Shown here: piece after piece, positions 58,435-64,000 of the stretch
Layout: each line of letters starts with the position of its first letter
How positions within the stretch are numbered: the stretch's first letter is position 1
Source: Gracilimonas amylolytica
GTDB taxonomy: Bacteria > Bacteroidota > Rhodothermia > Balneolales > Balneolaceae
DNA length: 64,000 bases
NCBI RefSeq assembly: GCF_002911695.1
Contig: NZ_PQBS01000010.1
Span: 269,034 to 333,033, forward strand
Reading direction: 5' to 3'
The notes under the pieces: model-generated
Seen by the model: only the letters and a program-made list of their open reading frames with translations
Told to the model about the DNA's origin: nothing
The model's database searches: none
Made by a program: the position numbers and the translations under genes

Positions 58435-58956
58435 CTATGATTTTTCGTGTTGGGTTACTAATCGAATATGTGCTAAATGGTGATTGGAATGCCATGCATA
58501 CAAAGCAGCAGATTTTGCCAGGGTAAATGATCCGGCTTCAGGATTATTATAGGTTCGCTTCCACTGATCTTCTGTCAGGCTTTCATAAATGCGGATCATT
58601 TTCTCATGAGTATCTTCCAACATCTGAAGCGTAAGTTCCAGAGGAATATCAAATTGTTCTTCTACTTCAACCCAGGCATTCTGATCGTAGGGTCTTATAA
58701 CCGGATCATCTTCCGTAAGGGCTAATTTTAAACGAATAATGGCATTAGTATGGGAATCGAGTAAATGAGTGATCACTTCTCTGATCATCCAACCATTTTC
58801 CCGGTAAGGGATCATCAGTATATCATCCGAACAACCGTCGATTTCATTTCTGATGCGTTCAGGAAGTAAAGCAATATCATCTAACCAGCTTTCACGTTCT
58901 TCAGGAGAATGATCTTCTGAGTATGAAAATTTATCTATGGGATATTGCTTATTCAT
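58435..58956 (-). CDS. DinB/YfiT-fold protein (bacillithiol transferase-like)
   Basis: A 173-residue four-helix DinB-fold protein. The metal-binding His residues are in VITHLLDSHTNAIIR (about 63-77) and WHSNHHLAHIRL (about 157-168). It closely resembles YfiT/BstA, a bacillithiol-S-transferase in Bacillus. Whether this bacterium makes bacillithiol is not shown here. It is the last leftward gene before the candidate origin. Confidence 0.8.
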   Translation of the reverse strand: MNKQYPIDKFSYSEDHSPEERESWLDDIALLPERIRNEIDGCSDDILMIPYRENGWMIREVITHLLDSHTNAIIRLKLALTEDDPVIRPYDQNAWVEVEEQFDIPLELTLQMLEDTHEKMIRIYESLTEDQWKRTYNNPEAGSFTLAKSAALYAWHSNHHLAHIRLVTQHEKS

Positions 58957-59372
58957 ATCTCAAATATAGAAGGATTATCAGAGTGTTTTAAGAACTTTTT
59001 CTGATACTTTTCCACACCAAGAGAACAATGAGTATGGGATTTATATAGTTTAGTAATAGTAGTAGAGACTGTGGATAAGTGGATAACTTTTTTATCCAAA
59101 ATTATACAGCAGTTAAAAAGATTATGTGGAAAGATTTGTTTATAACTCATTCATATAAATCAGTAGTTTAAGGCAGGTTGTTCTGAATTATTCACAACCT
59201 TATATATGTTATACATAAAATGACTGGTTTTGGTGTTAACATTAAAAGTTATTCTTTTTGAATGTTGATAGGACTTAAGCTTTGTGGATTCGTGTTTACA
59301 ATTTCAGGGCTTTTGAGTTATCCAAAATTTGTCAATGAGTAATCCACATAGTAATCCACATATCCACAGTTT
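58957..59372. other. oriC: Candidate chromosomal replication origin (oriC)
   Basis: A 416-base AT-rich gap with about eleven DnaA-box-like 9-mers. Perfect TTATnCACA copies are at 59070-59078 (minus orientation) and 59188-59196. Near matches are TTTTCCACA 59008-59016, AGTGGATAA 59078-59086, TTATCCAAA 59092-59100 and 59318-59326, TGTGGAAAG 59125-59133, TTATACATA 59209-59217, TGTGGATTC 59283-59291, TAATCCACA 59340-59348 and 59352-59360, and ATATCCACA 59360-59368. AT-rich stretches between them could be the unwinding element. Gene directions diverge from here, and parS sites are about 15 kb away. No dnaA gene is in the window. Origin function is inferred. Confidence 0.75.
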
Positions 59373-59813
59373 ATGAAGGCAGTTATTCAGCGCGTCAGTT
59401 CATCATCCGTAATGGTCGATAATGAGATCACCGGTGCCATTAATAAAGGGCTTTTGGTTTTAATTGGGATCCATCAGGATGATACCAAAGAACAAATGGA
59501 ATGGATCTGCAACAAGATCTCTAAGTTAAGGATCTTTGAGGATGAAGAAGGTAAAATGAATTTATCCGTTCAGGATGTAGGCGGTGGAATTCTACTTGTT
59601 TCACAATTTACCTTGTATGCGAATTCGGATAAAGGAACCCGCCCAAGTTTTATTGAAGCAGCCCGGCCCGAAAAAGCAGAGCCTATGTACGAAGAAATGG
59701 TCGATTGGTTTAAGACCAATACAGATCTCATTATACAAACCGGAGAATTTGGGGCGATGATGAATGTGAAGCTGGAAAATGATGGTCCGGTTACTATTAT
59801 ATTGGAGAAGTAA
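59373..59813 (+). CDS. dtd: D-aminoacyl-tRNA deacylase
   Basis: A 146-residue DTD-fold enzyme. The SQFTLYANSDKGTRPSF motif (about 77-93) contains the catalytic Thr, and the terminal NDGPVTI (about 137-143) is the second conserved element; both match DTD. It removes D-amino acids from tRNA. It begins four bases after the last DnaA-box-like site of the candidate origin. Confidence 0.95.
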   Translation: MKAVIQRVSSSSVMVDNEITGAINKGLLVLIGIHQDDTKEQMEWICNKISKLRIFEDEEGKMNLSVQDVGGGILLVSQFTLYANSDKGTRPSFIEAARPEKAEPMYEEMVDWFKTNTDLIIQTGEFGAMMNVKLENDGPVTIILEK

Positions 59814-59941
59814 ATTAAAGCATCCTGATCTGACGGCTTTAAGCCCGTCTGACCATTTATATGTTCAGGTAAGAAAGCTTAAAAATCCATCAGGTCAGTT
59901 ATCGGTTAGAAGGATTTCTAAATTGAAGCAACTAATAATAC

Positions 59942-60835
59942 ATGTCAGTTATATTCATTTTTATTGATGGCGTTGGACTTGGAAGAGAGGCTCCCGAAAA
60001 CCCATTTTGTCAGCACAGGTATGAATCGTTTGAGACCCTGACCAATGGGTCTTTCAATACAAATGCGGAACCGGTGGCTGAACATGATCGATTATTTAAA
60101 CCCATCGACGCCAATCTTGGAGTCGGGGGACTTCCACAAAGCGGAACCGGACAAACCACACTTTTCACAGGTCGCAATGCCGCTAAAGAAATAGGTAAAC
60201 ATTTTGGGCCATTTCCTCATTCGGGTATCAAACCTTTTCTGAAGAAGGAAAGTGTGTTCCATTCCGTGCTTGAAACAGGAAAAAGCCCCTACTTCATGAA
60301 CGCCTATCCACCTGTTTTTTTCGAACACGCAAAGAAACGGAATAGATGGAGCTGCACGACTTTGATGACCAAAAGTTCAGGTTTAAATCTTAATTCAACC
60401 GAAGAGGTGTTGAAGGAAACAGCCCTGACGGCAGAGATCGTACAAAATGCCTGGCGAGATAAACTCGGGATCGATATCCCAAAGATCACCCCGACCGATG
60501 CCGCACAAAGACTTTTAAATGTGGTTCCGGATCATGACCTGCTTTTATATGAATACTACCTGACGGATAAAGCCGGCCATAGCCAAAAAGCAGCCGATGC
60601 CCATCGGGTTCTGGAACCGCTGGATGAATTTCTCATGCATATAATCCGTCATATGAGAAGTTCAGATACATTGGTTATCACCAGTGATCATGGCAATCTT
60701 GAGGACCTTTCAACTAAAACCCATACCCGGAACAGGATCCCTTTATTTGTATTAGGTCAATCGGTTCAGCCCTTTAAGAATACAGAAAGCCTGACCGATG
60801 TGAAGGCCGGAATTTTAGAAGCTTTGACTTCATAG
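59942..60835 (+). CDS. Alkaline-phosphatase-superfamily metalloenzyme
   Basis: A 297-residue protein. The metal and nucleophile motifs are [10 protein letters not shown] (residues 5-14) with the first Asp, [13 protein letters not shown] (residues about 65-77) with a Thr nucleophile, and [11 protein letters not shown] (about 243-253) with the metal-binding Asp-His, followed by a His in [11 protein letters not shown]. It is shorter than phosphopentomutase or BPG-independent phosphoglycerate mutase but shares their fold. The substrate is not identified. Confidence 0.75.
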   Translation: MSVIFIFIDGVGLGREAPENPFCQHRYESFETLTNGSFNTNAEPVAEHDRLFKPIDANLGVGGLPQSGTGQTTLFTGRNAAKEIGKHFGPFPHSGIKPFLKKESVFHSVLETGKSPYFMNAYPPVFFEHAKKRNRWSCTTLMTKSSGLNLNSTEEVLKETALTAEIVQNAWRDKLGIDIPKITPTDAAQRLLNVVPDHDLLLYEYYLTDKAGHSQKAADAHRVLEPLDEFLMHIIRHMRSSDTLVITSDHGNLEDLSTKTHTRNRIPLFVLGQSVQPFKNTESLTDVKAGILEALTS

Positions 60836-60886
60836 CACAGTGATATTAGTGTAGGAAGGATTTGAGGAGTTTCATTACTTTGGGGC

Positions 60887-62356
60887 ATGAAGAAAAAACT
60901 GATCTATATGTTTTCAGGGCTTATCGTGATCTACGGATTACTGATGATCCCGGTGGGTTCAGAAACAGAGATCCAGAGCCACTCGGTTGAAAGTCCGTTT
61001 ATCTGGGATCAGGACGAAAGATGGGATCAGCTTGAAGTTCGATTTAATTCCGCAAAAACCGGTGAGTTGCAGGGTATCTCAGATTCAATCAGGTTCGGCA
61101 TTAAAAGGATCGAACAGCTGATTTCTGAACTTGAATCTGATGAGTTTGAACCCTCTGACCCTCGCTTAAACAAGTCGCTGGATCTATTTTTTGAAACGGC
61201 TCCCTATGTTGCAGTATTAGACAGTGGTTATGTTGAACTGACTGACCTTTATAATAAAGGAAGAAAACGCATCAAAGAGGTATCTTCGAACTGGGATATT
61301 GAAAACAGGGAGAGTCGGATCACCCTTTATAAAATGTTGTATGGAATGCGGGCAGCAATTGAGGAGATATTGCTTCAATCAAAGCAAACCATTGATCCGG
61401 TTATTCTTGTACAGGATGAACCTTCAGTTACACCATCAACAAAAGTTCTTGGTATTACCGTACACAGTGGTGACTTGCTGGTTTCGAGAGGTGGAGCCGA
61501 AGTATCGGCGTTGATCTCAAGAGGGAATGATTTTCCGGGTAACTTTTCGCATGTAGCTCTGATCTATGTGGATGAAACCACTCATACTCCATACTTCATA
61601 GAAGCCCATATTGAACGGGGAGTAGCCATTGCATCGGCAGAAGAATACATCAACGACCGAAAATTGAGATTCATGGTATTAAGGCCAAGGTATGATCTTA
61701 CTCAATTAGAAAAAGATCCTGTGCTTCCTCATAAAGCTGCAAAATATATGTTTGAGGAAGCACAAAAGCGGCATATACCCTACGATTTTAAAATGAATTT
61801 TTATGACCCCGAGGCAATGTTTTGCTCAGAGGTGGGATCCTATGCCTACAAAGAATATGGTGTTCAGCTATGGCCGGCAGAATCGACGATCTCGTCAGAT
61901 GGAGTCGTTAAGGTAATGAATACCTTTGGGGTAGAGAATTTTGTAACCCAGATGCCGTCGGACCTGGAATATGATCCTCAGTTATCCGTGGTTGGAGAAT
62001 GGCGTGACATGAATGCATTGTTTGAAGATCACCTTTACAATGCTGTTATCGATGCGATGCTAGTTTGCGCTGAAAATGGTGACGAGATCGAGTATAACAG
62101 ATGGATGTTACCGGTGGTGCGTGTAGTAAAAGCTTACAGCAAGATCTTGAATTGGTTTGATAAGGTTGGGCCGGTTCCCGAAGGGATGAGTGCCATTGAG
62201 GCGGCTAAAAGTGATGCCTTTATAAATAGTCATGAAACTCTGAAACAACAGGTCCGTGAAAAATCGGAGAACTTCAGGCAAGAGAAGGGATATCAGCCTC
62301 CATACTGGGAATTAGTAAGAATTGCAGAATCAGAAACAGGATGTACGGGAAGATGA
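60887..62356 (+). CDS. YiiX-like permuted papain-fold (NlpC/P60) protein
   Basis: A 489-residue protein with a hydrophobic N-terminal segment (about residues 4-22). Residues about 190-330 carry the permuted papain layout: His in GNFSHVALIYVDE, and Cys in AMFCSEVGSYAYKEYG. YiiX/YebB relatives act on lipids or amide bonds, but the substrate is unknown. It overlaps the following patatin gene by a few bases (ATGA). Confidence 0.78.
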   Translation: MKKKLIYMFSGLIVIYGLLMIPVGSETEIQSHSVESPFIWDQDERWDQLEVRFNSAKTGELQGISDSIRFGIKRIEQLISELESDEFEPSDPRLNKSLDLFFETAPYVAVLDSGYVELTDLYNKGRKRIKEVSSNWDIENRESRITLYKMLYGMRAAIEEILLQSKQTIDPVILVQDEPSVTPSTKVLGITVHSGDLLVSRGGAEVSALISRGNDFPGNFSHVALIYVDETTHTPYFIEAHIERGVAIASAEEYINDRKLRFMVLRPRYDLTQLEKDPVLPHKAAKYMFEEAQKRHIPYDFKMNFYDPEAMFCSEVGSYAYKEYGVQLWPAESTISSDGVVKVMNTFGVENFVTQMPSDLEYDPQLSVVGEWRDMNALFEDHLYNAVIDAMLVCAENGDEIEYNRWMLPVVRVVKAYSKILNWFDKVGPVPEGMSAIEAAKSDAFINSHETLKQQVREKSENFRQEKGYQPPYWELVRIAESETGCTGR

Positions 62357-63258
62357 GTCAGAAAGTTCATTTGGTATTAGGTAGCGGCGGTGCGCGGGGT
62401 ATCGCTCACATTGCGGTAATAGAGGAACTCGAAAAAGCCGGTTATGAGATCATTGAAGTTATTGGGTGCTCAATGGGGGCCGTTGTGGGAGGAATTTATG
62501 CGGCCGGACATTTAAAGGAATATAAGGAGTGGATGTTCAGCCTGAATAAAAAAGGAGTCTTCGATCTGCTTGATTTCACCTTTGCGAAACAGGGTTTTGT
62601 GAAAGGTGAAAAGCTATTTGCCAAGCATGTTGAAGTAACAGGACATGAACAGATAGAGGACTTTCCCATTCCGTTTACAGCTGTGGCCACCGATATGCGG
62701 CACCACAAAGAGGTCCATTTTACAAAAGGCGACCTTTATAAGGCGCTTAGGGCATCGGTATCCATTCCAGGTTTTTTTGTACCGGTTGTGGAAGATGGGA
62801 TGGTACTGGTAGATGGCGGGGTGCTCAATCCCCTTCCTGTTAACCTGGTAAATAAGCAGGACGATGCGATCATTGTAGCGGTGAACCTGAATGGAAAACC
62901 GGATCCCAAATTCGATAAAAAACCGAAAGAGGAAACGGATACCTTTGATGAAGTGCAGAAATGGTTTGATAAAATGCTTCCGGATTCTTTCAAAACAAAA
63001 CGAAAAACTAAACCCAAAGCAGAGCTTCCGGCAAAAGAAGAGTCATTTTCCCTGATAGAACTCATGGACAGTACCTTTAGTTTTACGCAAGACCGGCTGA
63101 CTGAATTGATGATCGAAATGTATCAACCGGATCACCTTATTGATATCCCGCGTAATATTTGCGGTGTGTTTGATTTCGATCAGGGTAAGAGAATCTATGA
63201 AATTGGAAAGAGATCGTATGAAAAGGAAATGGGGCGTACTGAAAGATCTGAGGATTAA
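62353..63258 (+). CDS. Patatin-like phospholipase
   Basis: A patatin-fold hydrolase of 301 residues from the ATG at 62353; an ATG at 62341 would add four residues. I prefer 62353 because it overlaps the previous stop as ATGA and gives the usual MSQKVHLVLGSGGARG start. The oxyanion loop GSGGARG, nucleophile GCSMG (Ser at about residue 43) and Asp in VDGGVLNP form the Ser-Asp dyad. It should hydrolyse phospholipids or other esters in the cytoplasm or membrane. It is the last gene before the insertion sequence. Confidence 0.9.
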   Translation: MSQKVHLVLGSGGARGIAHIAVIEELEKAGYEIIEVIGCSMGAVVGGIYAAGHLKEYKEWMFSLNKKGVFDLLDFTFAKQGFVKGEKLFAKHVEVTGHEQIEDFPIPFTAVATDMRHHKEVHFTKGDLYKALRASVSIPGFFVPVVEDGMVLVDGGVLNPLPVNLVNKQDDAIIVAVNLNGKPDPKFDKKPKEETDTFDEVQKWFDKMLPDSFKTKRKTKPKAELPAKEESFSLIELMDSTFSFTQDRLTELMIEMYQPDHLIDIPRNICGVFDFDQGKRIYEIGKRSYEKEMGRTERSED

Positions 63259-63280
63259 AAACAGGCGCATTTTTCATTTT

Positions 63281-64000
63281 GGGGCTGAAGTAGCTAAGAC
63301 TTGAATAAGGTGCTAAATTAGTTACTATGTATGAACGCAAAAGTCGATTAACCCCACACCAACAAAGCCGGCTGATAGAACATTTTGTAGCAGGTACTAC
63401 GGCCCGTGCAGCCTCGGAATTGATTGGTGTTCAAGCTAACACCGCTATACGGTTTTTTATGAGACTACGTCAACTCATTGCAAGTAAACTACCCAGTTAT
63501 GAATTATCTGGGGAAGTGGAAGCCGATGAAAGCTATTTTGGAGGCAAGCGTAAAGGTAAGCGTGGCCGTGGATCTACCGGCAAAGTAGCTGTATTTGGAT
63601 TACTTAAGCGTGGAGGTAAAGTGTACACGGCTATTATTCCGAATGCTAAAACAGAAACCTTGCTACCAATTATTCAACAGAATGTGCAGCCGGATAGTAT
63701 TGTTTATACCGATACTTTTCGCTCCTACAATGCCCTGGATATCTCTGAGTTCCACCACATGCGAATTAACCACAGTGAACTCTTTGCAGATCAACTGAAT
63801 CACATAAATGGAATAGAGAATTTCTGGAATCAAGCCAAGCGTCATATGCGCAAATTTAACGGCATCAAAGCAGATAATTTTTACTGGTTTTTAAAGGAAT
63901 GTGAGTGGCGCTTCAACGGAGGCAATCATGCAGAGCTCTTAAAGCAATTAAAATCATGGTATAAGCAAACCAAACATTAACCCTTAGCTACTTCAGCCCC
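63281..64000 (+). mobile_element. Complete IS1595-family insertion sequence
   Basis: Exactly 720 bases, ending at the window edge. Terminal inverted repeats GGGGCTGAAGTAGCTAAG are identical at 63281-63298 and, in reverse, 63983-64000. It contains a single transposase gene. An 8-base target duplication is expected for the family; the left candidate is TTCATTTT (63273-63280), and the right copy lies beyond the window. It sits 22 bases past the patatin stop and does not interrupt it. Confidence 0.92.
63327..63980 (+). CDS. IS1595-family transposase
   Basis: A 217-residue transposase with an ISXO2-like DDE domain. An N-terminal helix-turn-helix (LIEHFVAGTTARAASELIGVQANTAIRF) recognises the ends. 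The catalytic acids are in EVEADESYFGGKRKGKRGRG (about 68-85) and VYTDTFRSYNAL (about 130-141), with the third in GIENFWNQAKRHMRKFNG (about 161-178). It is complete, with intact termini around it, so the element may be active. Confidence 0.93.
   Translation: MYERKSRLTPHQQSRLIEHFVAGTTARAASELIGVQANTAIRFFMRLRQLIASKLPSYELSGEVEADESYFGGKRKGKRGRGSTGKVAVFGLLKRGGKVYTAIIPNAKTETLLPIIQQNVQPDSIVYTDTFRSYNALDISEFHHMRINHSELFADQLNHINGIENFWNQAKRHMRKFNGIKADNFYWFLKECEWRFNGGNHAELLKQLKSWYKQTKH

Noticed and set aside
59814..59941. Hairpin near GACGGCTTTAAGCCCGTC after dtd
   Set aside because: The stem has a bulge and no T-run follows, so terminator or riboswitch status is not supported.

Overview
The window looks like chromosomal DNA from a Bacteroidota-type bacterium. 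Balneolota (Gracilimonas/Balneola-like) is my best guess, from gene content rather than any computed phylogeny. Supporting signs are a type IX secretion (T9SS) C-terminal sorting domain, the rpmB-rpmG-DUF4295 cluster, a promoter matching the Bacteroidota -33/-7 pattern, many starts without a clear Shine-Dalgarno sequence, and several apparent TTG starts. Nearly everything is core or envelope-related. There is no CRISPR array, prophage or rRNA operon. The only mobile element is one IS1595-family insertion sequence that ends exactly at the right edge.

Left third (1-29 kb): an AsmA-like protein (partial), a tandem pair of secreted amidohydrolases, an M14 carboxypeptidase, a divergent NRAMP transporter, a hemolysin III/PAQR protein, two large proteins with HExxH metalloprotease signatures, uvrA, a DUF4097 repeat protein, proline dehydrogenase, an M23 peptidase with a barrel-like N-terminus, small redox enzymes, a T9SS-exported metalloprotease with an adjacent lipoprotein, and a chorismate mutase-prephenate dehydrogenase. 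Middle (29-41 kb): uvrB, xthA, tyrS, cvpA, yqeY, the L28/L33/DUF4295 cluster, then gyrB-gyrA.

Right third (41-64 kb): a mnmG-rsmG-WYL regulator-unknown operon, tRNA-Asp, a glutathione peroxidase, a PhoB/PhoR-type two-component system, mannose-1-phosphate guanylyltransferase, a K+ channel, CstA, purM, a DinB/BstA-like protein, and after a 416-base AT-rich gap dtd, an AlkP-fold enzyme, a papain-like protein and a patatin. That gap holds about eleven DnaA-box-like 9-mers and is my candidate for oriC. Two perfect 16-bp parS palindromes lie inside rsmG about 15 kb away. Genes right of the gap all point away from it, and most genes to its left point left.

The most novel point is at 24.7-27.9 kb. 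The small lipoprotein encoded immediately downstream of the T9SS metalloprotease aligns, almost without gaps, with the N-terminal prodomain of that protease. This suggests a free-standing prodomain-like inhibitor or chaperone paired with its secreted enzyme. Other points of interest are a second amidohydrolase that has lost most metal ligands, an NRAMP homologue without the canonical metal-binding motifs, and DnaA boxes upstream of gyrB.
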